DNA of 64,000 nt. Source: Bradyrhizobium sp. BR13661 (GTDB taxonomy: Bacteria > Pseudomonadota > Alphaproteobacteria > Rhizobiales > Xanthobacteraceae). Positions 47,513-55,494 of this stretch are shown here, one piece after another. Made by a program: the position numbers and the translations under genes. Location: NCBI RefSeq assembly GCF_029892425.1, contig NZ_JARXWB010000005.1, positions 186,001-250,000 on the forward strand. The letters run 5' to 3'. Positions within the stretch are counted from its first letter, which is position 1. Every line of letters begins with the position of its first letter. The notes beneath the pieces are model-generated. The model made no database searches and was not told the origin of the DNA. It saw only the letters and a list, made by a program, of their open reading frames with translations.

Positions 47513-47568
47513 AACGTGCGAGACAGCAAAAGACTGGCGCACCAAAGAAGAAAGGCGCGCCCTCTCTC

Positions 47569-48627
47569 CTACACCGCGCCGGCCTTCTGCGCGTACTCCC
47601 ATGACGCCTTTGACAGCGGCACGGTGCGCTTGGCTGACTCCAGCGCCTTGGCGTTGGCGGCAGTGCCGTCGCGGACGCGGCCGGCGATTCCTTGCGTGAT
47701 GCCCGCAAGGCGGAACAGGTTGTAGGCGAAGTACCAGTTGAGATCAGGCACCGTCATGCTGGTGACGTTGCAATAGATCTGCGCGGCCTCTTCCACGCTC
47801 GGGATGTTGAGCGCCTTGAGGTCGGCGCCTTCGAGCCCCGGCATGACCCACTGCATCAGCAGATAGGTGAAGTCGGCCATGGGATCGCCGAGCGTCGACA
47901 GCTCCCAATCGAGCACGGCCAGCACGCGTGGTTCTGTCGGATGGAAAATCATGTTGTCGAGACGGTAGTCGCCGTGGACGATCGAGACGCGCGCCTGCTC
48001 CGGCACGGTCCGCGGCAGCCATTCGGCGACCTTCTCGAACTCCGGAATGTGCTGCGTTTCGGAGGCGCGGTACTGCTTGGTCCAGCGATCGATCTGGCGC
48101 GCGAAATAGTTGCCGGGCTTGCCGAAGTCGCCAAGACCGATCGCAACCGGATCGTACATATGAAGTTTCGCCAGCGTCTCGATCTTGCTGGTGAAGATTT
48201 TTCGGCGCGCGTCGCCATCCTGGCTCGGCAGCGTCGGATCCCAGAACACCCGCCCCTCTTCCATCGACATGATGTAGAAGGCCGCGCCGATAACGCTGTC
48301 GTCCTGGCACAGCGCATAGGCGTGCGCGACCGGAAAACCCTGCTTTCCGAGAGCTGCAATGACGCGATATTCGCGATCAACTGCGTGCGCCGACGGCAGC
48401 AATTTGCCGAACGGTTTACGGCGCATCACATAAGAGCGCTTCGGTGTGTTGAGCCGGTAGGTCGGATTGGACTGGCCGCCCTTGAACTGGAGGACGACCA
48501 GCGGGCCTTCGAAGCCTTCGACGTGCTCGCGCATCCAGGCCTCAAGCCTGAGCTCGTCGAAGCGATGACGCTCCTCGACCGGCTTGGTGCCCGAGAATTC
48601 TTCGTCTTTCCTGACGCCGTCAGCCAC
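47569..48627 (-). CDS. phosphotransferase (ACAD10/11 kinase-like, APH fold)
   Basis: Small-molecule kinase of the aminoglycoside-phosphotransferase fold, 352 residues. The nucleotide loop is FKGGQSNPTYRL (48-59), the catalytic loop HGDYRLDN has His218, Asp220 and Asn225, and the Mg-binding Asp240 is in LDWELSTLGDP. This subtype matches the kinase domain of human ACAD10/ACAD11 and bacterial LvaA, which phosphorylate the 4-hydroxyl of 4-hydroxyacyl-CoA. The next gene upstream encodes the matching acyl-CoA dehydrogenase, separated by 131 bases. It is not expected to be an antibiotic-resistance enzyme. Confidence 0.9.
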   Translation of the reverse strand: MADGVRKDEEFSGTKPVEERHRFDELRLEAWMREHVEGFEGPLVVLQFKGGQSNPTYRLNTPKRSYVMRRKPFGKLLPSAHAVDREYRVIAALGKQGFPVAHAYALCQDDSVIGAAFYIMSMEEGRVFWDPTLPSQDGDARRKIFTSKIETLAKLHMYDPVAIGLGDFGKPGNYFARQIDRWTKQYRASETQHIPEFEKVAEWLPRTVPEQARVSIVHGDYRLDNMIFHPTEPRVLAVLDWELSTLGDPMADFTYLLMQWVMPGLEGADLKALNIPSVEEAAQIYCNVTSMTVPDLNWYFAYNLFRLAGITQGIAGRVRDGTAANAKALESAKRTVPLSKASWEYAQKAGAV

Positions 48628-48652
48628 GGTGACGCTCCCTCTTCGGTCCGAA

Positions 48653-48714
48653 CATGATCCTAATCGGTAACCGCTGGCGCACTTGCGTCAAGCGGTCACC
48701 GCCATTGGATCATG
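48653..48714. repeat. palindrome between kinase and acyl-CoA dehydrogenase genes
   Basis: Arms CATGATCC (48653-48660) and GGATCATG (48707-48714), with further partial pairing inside (GGTAACCGC against GCGGTCACC). The arms match the dispersed repeat at 539-587. It lies in the gap between two genes that otherwise look co-transcribed. Confidence 0.65.
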
Positions 48715-48758
48715 CTGGCTCGCTTCTTCAAGTCGGGAGCGCGTCCCGGCTCTCCCAA

Positions 48759-49994
48759 TTAATGCTTGGGAGAGTTGGCATACTTCCGAACTTCCAACCT
48801 TGCAATGGCGCGATTGTGCACCTCGTCGGGACCGTCGGCGAGACGCAGCGTGCGGATGCCGGCATAATCCTTGGCAAGACCTGCCTCATCCGAGACGCCC
48901 GCGCCGCCAAAAGCCTGGATCGCCTCGTCGATGATCTTCAGCGCCATGTTGGGCGCTGCGACCTTGATCATGGCGATCTCGGCCTGCGCGGTCTTGTTGC
49001 CGACCTTGTCCATCATGTCGGCCGCCTTCAGGCACAAGAGACGCGTCATCTCGATGTTGGTGCGGGCTTCGCCGATGCGCTGCTCCCACACGCTATGCTC
49101 GACGATCTTCTTGCCGAAGGCGGTGCGCGACATCAGCCGCTTCACCATCTTCTCCAGCGCTTCCTCGGCCTTGCCGATGGTGCGCATGCAGTGGTGAATA
49201 CGGCCAGGTCCCAGACGGCCCTGCGCGATCTCGAAGCCGCGGCCCTCCCCTAACAGGATGTTCTCCTTCGGCACGCGCACGTTCTCGAGCAGCACCTGGG
49301 CGTGACCATGCGGCGCGTCATCGAAGCCGAACACGGGGAGCATCTTCTCGACCTTGATGCCTGGCGTGTCGAGCGGAACCAGGATCTGCGACTGCTGCTG
49401 GTGCTTGGCGGCGTTGAAATCGGTCTTGCCCATCAGGATCGCGATCTTGCAGCGGGGATCGCCGACGCCGGACGACCACCATTTGCGGCCGTTGATGACG
49501 TAGTGATCGCCGTCCTTCTCGATGCGGGTCTCGATGTTGGTGGCGTCGGACGAGGCGACCGCCGGTTCCGTCATCAGGAACGCCGAGCGGATCTCGCCGT
49601 CCATCAGCGGACGCAGCCATTTGCGCTTCTGCTCCTTGGAGCCATAGCGGATGAACACTTCCATGTTGCCGGTGTCGGGCGCGGAGCAGTTGAACACTTC
49701 CGAGGCCCAGGAGATGTGGCCCATCTCTTCCGACAGCAGCGCGTATTCCAGATTGGTCAATCCCGCACCGCGGAATTCATCATCCTCATGCTCGCTCGGA
49801 GGCATGAACATGTTCCAGAGGCCTTCGGCCTTCGCCTTCTTCTTGAGGTCTTCCAGGACCGGGATGACCTTCCAGCGGTCGCCGCTCTTGTCCTGCTCGT
49901 TATAGATCGGCACCGCCGGACGCACGTGCTTGTTCATGAAGGACTGCACGCGGTCGAGCCATTCCTTCTGCTTGGGCGACATATCGAAGTCCAT
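48759..49994 (-). CDS. acyl-CoA dehydrogenase, ACAD11/LvaC-like
   Basis: FAD enzyme acting on acyl-CoA or phospho-acyl-CoA, 411 residues from the ATG at 49994 ([16 protein letters not shown]). It has the usual helical-barrel-helical layout, the substrate/FAD segment [15 protein letters not shown], and the C-terminal block [20 protein letters not shown] then [11 protein letters not shown]. That last motif is characteristic of the ACAD10/11 group. With the neighbouring kinase it probably handles 4-hydroxyacyl-CoA: phosphorylation, then elimination of phosphate to an enoyl-CoA (known for LvaAC and ACAD10/11; inferred here). A TetR gene is divergent. Confidence 0.92.
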   Translation of the reverse strand: MDFDMSPKQKEWLDRVQSFMNKHVRPAVPIYNEQDKSGDRWKVIPVLEDLKKKAKAEGLWNMFMPPSEHEDDEFRGAGLTNLEYALLSEEMGHISWASEVFNCSAPDTGNMEVFIRYGSKEQKRKWLRPLMDGEIRSAFLMTEPAVASSDATNIETRIEKDGDHYVINGRKWWSSGVGDPRCKIAILMGKTDFNAAKHQQQSQILVPLDTPGIKVEKMLPVFGFDDAPHGHAQVLLENVRVPKENILLGEGRGFEIAQGRLGPGRIHHCMRTIGKAEEALEKMVKRLMSRTAFGKKIVEHSVWEQRIGEARTNIEMTRLLCLKAADMMDKVGNKTAQAEIAMIKVAAPNMALKIIDEAIQAFGGAGVSDEAGLAKDYAGIRTLRLADGPDEVHNRAIARLEVRKYANSPKH

Positions 49995-50136
49995 GGGACG
50001 CTCCTCGGTTTCGCTTTGAAAGCCTGTTTTGCGCCGGACTGTCCTCCCGCAACTCGCGGCCCGCAAGCGCCATCAGGCGGATCGCGGGCTGTGGAACCGG
50101 CGCCGCTCGATTGGCGGCGCAATTCCATCATGCGGA

Positions 50137-50165
50137 TTGACTTTTCCCGACCTTCAAACGATAGT
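50137..50165 (+). promoter_or_regulatory. candidate promoter of the TetR gene
   Basis: TTGACT (50137-50142), 17-base spacer, GATAGT (50160-50165). The palindrome at 50153-50183 overlaps the -10 box, an arrangement that suits autorepression. Confidence 0.45.
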
Positions 50166-50183
50166 TTCATACAACTGTTTGAA
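50153..50183. promoter_or_regulatory. inverted-repeat operator candidate
   Basis: TTCAAAC (50153-50159) and GTTTGAA (50177-50183) with a 17-base centre holding AGTTTCATACAACT. It lies between the divergent acyl-CoA dehydrogenase and TetR genes and is probably bound by this TetR protein. The half-site ACTGTTTGAA recurs in the tandem repeat at 42675-42699. Confidence 0.5.
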
Positions 50184-50210
50184 TTGCAACTCCCTCGGGG
50201 AGAGCCGCCC

Positions 50211-50873
50211 ATGCCCAGCGATCACACGAGGTCTGCCATTCTCGCCGCCGCCGAACGGCTCTACGCCGATCGCGGCTTCGGCGACGTCACGCTGCGCGAC
50301 ATCGTCGCCGAGGCCAACGTCAATCTCGCTGCGGTGAATTATCATTTCGGCTCGAAGGACGAGCTGATCGCGGAATTATTTGTCACCCGCTCGATCGCGA
50401 CCAATCGCGAGCGCCTGCGCGAACTGAAGACAGCCGAGGAAGCGGGCGGTGGCCGCGCGCCGATCGAGGTGATTTTGCGCGCGCTCGTCGGCCCGACCTT
50501 GCGCGGCTGCCTCGGCCCAGAGAACCAGCGCTCCACCGCGGCGCGCTTCATGATCCGCGCCTCGATCGAATCCGTGCCGCCGATCCGTCGCATCAAGAAC
50601 CGCGAGATCGACCATTTGCGCAAATTCGCGGGCGCAATGCGCCGATCCCTGCCCGACCGCAGCGATGTCGATATCTATTGGGGCCTGAATTTCGCGCTGG
50701 CGATGGCACACCACACCATCCGCGAGAGCGAGCGCCTGACCAAACTGTCGGAAGGAAAATGCAACCTCGACGACGTCGAGGACGTGGTCGAGCGCGTCGT
50801 CAGCGTCGCGACGATGGCGCTGACGGCGGGACGGACAGAGGCGAAAGCGCCGTCGAAGGTGGCGGCGCGTTAG
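50211..50873 (+). CDS. TetR-family transcriptional regulator
   Basis: 220-residue repressor starting MPSDHTRSAILAAAERLYAD. The helix-turn-helix is at about 25-50 (TLRDIVAEANVNLAAVNYHF), the form seen in FadR/CerR-like regulators of fatty-acid or hydrocarbon genes. The ATG at 50211 has GGGGAGAG about 7 bases upstream. The frame is open far upstream, but that overlaps the acyl-CoA dehydrogenase gene. The likely target is the divergent acyl-CoA dehydrogenase and kinase pair, with an acyl-CoA as a plausible ligand (inference). Confidence 0.92.
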   Translation: MPSDHTRSAILAAAERLYADRGFGDVTLRDIVAEANVNLAAVNYHFGSKDELIAELFVTRSIATNRERLRELKTAEEAGGGRAPIEVILRALVGPTLRGCLGPENQRSTAARFMIRASIESVPPIRRIKNREIDHLRKFAGAMRRSLPDRSDVDIYWGLNFALAMAHHTIRESERLTKLSEGKCNLDDVEDVVERVVSVATMALTAGRTEAKAPSKVAAR

Positions 50874-50937
50874 ACTCTTGTTTGACGCGTTTTCTTCGCG
50901 AACCGGCAGTCCACTTCGCTCGAAAACGCTTTGAGCC

Positions 50938-51330
50938 TCACATCATCGCGATGCAGTCGATCTCGATATCGAAGGGACCGAACCATTCCGGTGTCACGAC
51001 GAAGATCCGCGCCGGCGGGTCGACCGGAAAGTAGCGGGCATAGATCGCGTTGAAGGTGGCGAAGTGTTTTGTCGAGGTGCAATAGACGTTGCACTTCATC
51101 ACGTTGTCGAGCGAGGCGCCTGATGTCTCAAGGCACAGCTTCATCTGCTCCATGATGATCTCGCTCTGCCGCTCGATTCCCATCCCGCCGATCGCGCCGG
51201 TCTCGGGGTCGAATGGCGGCAGGCCGGCGACGAAGATCATGTTGCCGGCGCGCGTGACCGGCGAGGTCGGCGCCTTCACGCGGTCGAGAAAGGACGAGAT
51301 CGGTTCGACGCGGAGCGCTTCGCGTTTCAT
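50938..51330 (-). CDS. RidA/YjgF/UK114 family protein
   Basis: Small trimeric protein family whose best-known members hydrolyse reactive 2-aminoacrylate and other enamine/imine intermediates to keto acids. The 130-residue product keeps the key Arg in DPPARIFVV and a Glu near the C-terminus (FDIEID). It belongs to a divergent subgroup, since the central G-x-N-x region differs from E. coli RidA, so the substrate is uncertain. It is convergent with the TetR gene, 64 bases apart. Confidence 0.88.
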   Translation of the reverse strand: MKREALRVEPISSFLDRVKAPTSPVTRAGNMIFVAGLPPFDPETGAIGGMGIERQSEIIMEQMKLCLETSGASLDNVMKCNVYCTSTKHFATFNAIYARYFPVDPPARIFVVTPEWFGPFDIEIDCIAMM

Positions 51331-51428
51331 GGGCGGCCACCTTTGGTACGAGCGAGACTGGCGCCTGACTACATGATCCTGCAGCCGGCATGCTTCGCTT
51401 CTGATCGAAGGGTGGTCGCGATGGCGGG

Positions 51429-51644
51429 CTACGCCCGCTGCTGCATCTCCTCGGCCTCTTCCTTGGCGAGCAGCAGCAGCATCTCGATGCCCATGTCGCC
51501 TTCCTGCGGCGAGCGGATGAACTTGATCTCTTCGGCACTTTGCCGCAGTGCGGCAATGATCGCGACAGCCTGGTTGGCCGTCGCCGCCTCAGTCGCCAGA
51601 ATTGCCTTCTGGTTCTTCGCCTGGAACCCGATCGTGTAGGACAT
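51429..51644 (-). CDS. conserved hypothetical small protein
   Basis: 71 residues, soluble and mixed-charge, starting MSYTIGFQAKNQKAILATEA and ending AKEEAEEMQQRA. No domain recognised. It has the codon bias of its neighbours and a sensible ribosome site (GGGGAGACAAATGC region upstream of the ATG), so it is probably real. It stands alone between the RidA and CoA transferase genes. Confidence 0.6.
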   Translation of the reverse strand: MSYTIGFQAKNQKAILATEAATANQAVAIIAALRQSAEEIKFIRSPQEGDMGIEMLLLLAKEEAEEMQQRA

Positions 51645-51830
51645 GCATTTGTCTCCCCGAACTCAGTGGAACAGATCGAATCTGAGTCGCGGTCCCAGCG
51701 GAAGCCTGTGCGAGTACGGACCGGGTTTATCTGGGGATTGCGCGCAAGCCTCGCGCAAGGCCGCGCGATCGTCATGCTTCCGACATCATGCTGTCGGGCT
51801 GGTCCGCACGCAGGCGAGAGCGAAAAGGCG

Positions 51831-53060
51831 CTAAATGATCCCCTGTTTCTTCAGCTCCTCGATCTTGTCCGCATCATAACCGAGCTTGCCGCCGAGGATC
51901 TCCTGGGTGTGCTCGCCCAGAAGCGGCGGGGCGCGGTAGGTCTCGATCGGGGTTCCCGAGAGGGTCAGCGCGTTGCGGATCAGCGACAGCTCAGGCTCGA
52001 AGGGATGGTCGACCTTCACCCGCATGCCGCGCGACTGCACGTGCGGGTCGGAGAACACCTGCTCGAAATTGTTGATCGGGCCCGAGGGCACGCCGGCCTC
52101 CTCGAGCTTCTCCAGCCAGTAGGCCACGGGCTGTTTCAGGAACAGACCGGCGAAGATCGCCATGATCTCCTTGCCGTGCACGACGCGGTCGTTGTTCTTG
52201 ATGAAGCGAGGATCGCTCGCAAGCTCCGGCTCGCCGAGCACGGCACAGGTCTTCCGGAACTGGCCGTCATTGCCGACCACCACCATCAGCTCGCCGTCGG
52301 TGCAGCGGAAGACGCCGGCCGGCATGCCGCCATTGCCCCAGGTGCCGCGGCGCGGCGGGATCTTGCCGTTGACGAGATAGATCTGCAGCCAGTGCGACAA
52401 CGAGGCGATGACGGTGTCGAACAGGCAGACGTCGATGTGCTGGCCCTGCCCGCCATTGGCGTCGCGATGATAGAGCGCCGAGAGAATGCCGATCGAGGTG
52501 TTCATGCCGGTCATGTAGTCGACGATCGACGGGCCAACCTTCATCGGGCCCTCGCCGGGCTCGCCGTCGATATGGCCGGTGACGCTCATCAGGCCGCCCA
52601 TCGCCTGGAGGATCGCATCGTAGCCGGCGCGCGGCGCGTATGGGCCGGTCTGGCCGAAGCCGGTCACCGAGCAATAGACGATGCCGGGGTTGATGGCCTT
52701 GATCGTCTCATAGTCGAGGCCGTAGCGCTTGAGGTCGCCGACCTTGTAGTTCTCCATGAAGACGTCGGCATCCTTGGCGAGCTCGCGGATGATCGCCTGC
52801 CCCTCCGGCTTTGCGATGTTGACGGTGACCGACTTCTTGTTGCGATTGGCGCAGAGGTAGAAGGAATTGTTGTTGTTCGCCTTGCCTTCGGGATCGTTCA
52901 GGTAGGGCGGCCCGAAGGCGCGCGCGTCGTCGCCGGTGCCCGGCCGCTCGATCTTGATCACGTCCGCGCCGAGATCGCCCAGCATCTGGGCCGACAAGGG
53001 CCCGGCGAGCACGCGTGTAAGGTCAAGGATCTTGATGCCTGAGAGCGGCAGGGCCGACAT
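51831..53060 (-). CDS. CaiB/BaiF class III CoA transferase
   Basis: Moves CoA between carboxylic acids through an aspartyl anhydride. The product is 409 residues from the ATG at 53060 (MSALPLSGIKILDLTRVLAGP). The catalytic aspartate is Asp181 in GPSIVDYMTGM. N-terminal LGDLGADVIKIERP and the CoA-binding FYLCANRNKKSV are typical of the formyl-CoA and succinyl-CoA:dicarboxylate transferases. It is the last gene of a minus-strand series with two transporters and a BKACE enzyme, suggesting acid activation in that pathway. Substrates are not known. Confidence 0.93.
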   Translation of the reverse strand: MSALPLSGIKILDLTRVLAGPLSAQMLGDLGADVIKIERPGTGDDARAFGPPYLNDPEGKANNNNSFYLCANRNKKSVTVNIAKPEGQAIIRELAKDADVFMENYKVGDLKRYGLDYETIKAINPGIVYCSVTGFGQTGPYAPRAGYDAILQAMGGLMSVTGHIDGEPGEGPMKVGPSIVDYMTGMNTSIGILSALYHRDANGGQGQHIDVCLFDTVIASLSHWLQIYLVNGKIPPRRGTWGNGGMPAGVFRCTDGELMVVVGNDGQFRKTCAVLGEPELASDPRFIKNNDRVVHGKEIMAIFAGLFLKQPVAYWLEKLEEAGVPSGPINNFEQVFSDPHVQSRGMRVKVDHPFEPELSLIRNALTLSGTPIETYRAPPLLGEHTQEILGGKLGYDADKIEELKKQGII

Positions 53061-53211
53061 GTCGATTTCCTCCGGGGAACTGAATCTTGGCGCGGTGGCC
53101 CGAGGCCGTGACTGCGCTCTCTGCGGATACACTATTTTGGTGCCCTGAGCACTGCACTGGCGGCATACGGCCATCCGCTGCCCCAACGAATTCCGCGCTG
53201 CGAATAACGCC

Positions 53212-54447
53212 TCAGGTTGCGGCTGCCGCAGCCAATTGCGGCCGCCGCCGTCCGAGCATCACCAGGATCAGCACCGTCGCGCAGGAGAACGCCAGCGTGA
53301 GCCCGAGCGCACCGCGGCTGCCGAATTGGGTGAGCAGGCCGGCGAGAAGCGGCGGCGAGATCGCGGAGGCCAGGTTGAGCGGCAGTGCGATCATCGACAT
53401 CGCCTTGGCGAACTCGGCCTGGTCGTAGAAGACGAGCGGGATCGTCGCCCGCGCCACCGCCATCGCGCCGCTACCAGCGCCGTAGAGCAGGATGAAGATC
53501 GCGACCGCCCAGGTCGCGCCCTCGCTGAGCATCAGCAGCACCATGGCGATGGGAAGCGCCGTGCCGGCCACGAGCCCGGTGGTGATGCCGTCCCATCGGC
53601 CGCCACCGAGGAAGTCGAGGCCGCGCGCGCTGACCTGGATCACGCCCAGCATGGAGCCGAAGGCAAGCGCCTGCGACGGCGCGAGGCCCTCGGCTCGCAA
53701 CAGCTCGATCAGGATGGCGCTGATGCCGAAATTGACGAAGGCATTCATCGTGATTACGCAGACGACGAGACCGAACGTGCTTCTCGGAATCGCAGGCAGC
53801 GGCGCGGCCTTCACGGCCTCGCCGCGATCGTCAGTCACGATTTTGCGGCGCGGTGCGACGAATGCGTAGAGCGGAAGGTTGATGGCGATCAACATGGCCG
53901 CATAGACGAGACAGGTCCCGCGCCAGCCAAGCCAGCCGCTGAGAAATGACGTGGTCGGCCAGAAGATGCTGCTGGAGAGACCCGTCACCAGCATCAGCCC
54001 GCCGATGGCATTCTTGGCGCCCCGCCCCGCGACCTCGTTCAGCATGATGTAGGCGCCGGTGGACAAGGTCGCGCTGCCGCCCATGCCGAGAAAGACCCAG
54101 CCGACAAAATAGAGCACCGGATCGCGCGCGAAGAACAGAACGACATAGCCCGGCGCGGAGACGACGGTGCCTACCATCATCACCTTGCGCGCGCCGTGCC
54201 GCGCAAAGGCCCTGGCGAGCCAGGGCGCGCACAGGCCCATGGTGACATAGAGAACCGAGCTGCCCGCGAACACCGCCGGCAGGCTCATGCCGAGATCGGC
54301 CCCGAGGTCGCGACCGACCACGGCCGGAAGACCGATCGTACCCCATCCAATGAGTTGGGTGATTGCAAGCACCAGCAGGACTCCGATGAGCCTGCTGTCA
54401 GATTTCAAGAACCGCATTCCAGTCGTCGCCTGCCCGGCAGGCGCCAT
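53212..54447 (-). CDS. major facilitator superfamily transporter
   Basis: Inner-membrane carrier with about 12 hydrophobic segments, 411 residues. The start at 54447 (MAPAGQATTGMRF) is supported by AGG 5 bases upstream. Met11 (54417) is an alternative with a poorer ribosome site. Conserved basic loop between segments 2 and 3: RAFARHGARKV. It lies in a row with the BKACE and CoA transferase genes, with gaps of about 100-150 bases, so it probably moves their substrate or product. Direction and substrate unknown. Confidence 0.9.
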   Translation of the reverse strand: MAPAGQATTGMRFLKSDSRLIGVLLVLAITQLIGWGTIGLPAVVGRDLGADLGMSLPAVFAGSSVLYVTMGLCAPWLARAFARHGARKVMMVGTVVSAPGYVVLFFARDPVLYFVGWVFLGMGGSATLSTGAYIMLNEVAGRGAKNAIGGLMLVTGLSSSIFWPTTSFLSGWLGWRGTCLVYAAMLIAINLPLYAFVAPRRKIVTDDRGEAVKAAPLPAIPRSTFGLVVCVITMNAFVNFGISAILIELLRAEGLAPSQALAFGSMLGVIQVSARGLDFLGGGRWDGITTGLVAGTALPIAMVLLMLSEGATWAVAIFILLYGAGSGAMAVARATIPLVFYDQAEFAKAMSMIALPLNLASAISPPLLAGLLTQFGSRGALGLTLAFSCATVLILVMLGRRRPQLAAAAAT

Positions 54448-54550
54448 TCACGCCTGTGAGCCCTGTCTTACCCGGAGACTCGGCACGCGGGAACGCCGAC
54501 CGCCGAATGGCAGAAGGCAGCCAGGAGCATGTCGGGCGCGGGACTGATCC

Positions 54551-55378
54551 CTAGCTCGCGATTCCGAGCAGGGATCGCGCCTCGGCCGCACGCGCCACGC
54601 GCCGGCCGTGACGCGTGACAGCCTCGCAGGCGATGCTCACGAGCTCCGCATTGCTGGCGGCAAGGCGCGTCTTGTCGACCCTGATATTGTCCTCGAGCCC
54701 GGTGCGAACCGCATCGGCGCCGCGCGCCAGGGCCCAGCTCATGACCTCGGCCTGATGGCGTCCGATCCCGGCCGCGGTCCAGGTCGCCTTGGGGATCAAC
54801 CGCCTGAGTTCTGCCAGCAGGATGTCGAGCACATGCTCATCGGCCGGCATCGCGTTCTTCACGCCCATGACGAATTGCACGTGCGGTCGCGCATCCATCA
54901 GCCCCGCCTCGATCAACCGGCGGGCGCCGTGCAGATGCGACAGATCGAAGATCTCGATTTCCGGGCGGATGCCATTCGTCTTCATGCCGGTGGCGAGCAT
55001 GTCGACCAGCGCCGCGCTGTTCTCGTAGACAATGGTCGGAAAGTTCACCGAGCCGGTCGAGAGCGAGGCCATGTCCGGCTTCAGATAGAGCGATGACCCG
55101 CGCGCGGAAGGGTCGCGGCCGCGCCCGCCGGTCGAGAACTGGACGATCATATCAGGGCAATGTTTCCGGATGCCTTGCTGCACCAGCGCAAATCGCTCGG
55201 GATCGGATGACGGCGTCTCATCGTCGTTGCGAACATGGATATGCGCCAGCGTAGCTCCGGCTTCGAAGGCCTGCTGCGTCGACTCGATCTGCTCGGACGG
55301 CAGAATCGGTACCGCGGGATTGTCCTTCTTGCGCGGAACGGAGCCGGTGATTGCGACAGCAACGACGACGGGGTTCAT
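54551..55378 (-). CDS. BKACE (beta-keto acid cleavage enzyme, DUF849)
   Basis: Zinc TIM-barrel enzyme related to the Kce enzyme of lysine fermentation. The family joins acetyl-CoA to a beta-keto acid and splits it to acetoacetate and a new acyl-CoA. It has 275 residues. The metal-binding HIHVR motif has His46 and His48, and a late GLEDNIRVDKTRLA matches the family C-terminal block. BKACEs act on many beta-keto acids, and the actual one here is unclear. It is placed between two transporter genes and near a CoA transferase, consistent with a catabolic operon. Confidence 0.92.
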   Translation of the reverse strand: MNPVVVAVAITGSVPRKKDNPAVPILPSEQIESTQQAFEAGATLAHIHVRNDDETPSSDPERFALVQQGIRKHCPDMIVQFSTGGRGRDPSARGSSLYLKPDMASLSTGSVNFPTIVYENSAALVDMLATGMKTNGIRPEIEIFDLSHLHGARRLIEAGLMDARPHVQFVMGVKNAMPADEHVLDILLAELRRLIPKATWTAAGIGRHQAEVMSWALARGADAVRTGLEDNIRVDKTRLAASNAELVSIACEAVTRHGRRVARAAEARSLLGIAS

Positions 55379-55494
55379 CTGGCAGCCTCATGATGATCGC
55401 GCTCACGCGCACAGAGTTCGAATAGGCTTTTATCTAGCGGTTGAGTCATGCCGCTGCAAATCTTCACCGCAGCGGCATTGGCGCCTTACACCCG

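Noticed and set aside
47569..48627. Possible aminoglycoside phosphotransferase
   Set aside because: The fold matches, but the sequence is of the ACAD10/11-linked subtype and the partner dehydrogenase is adjacent.
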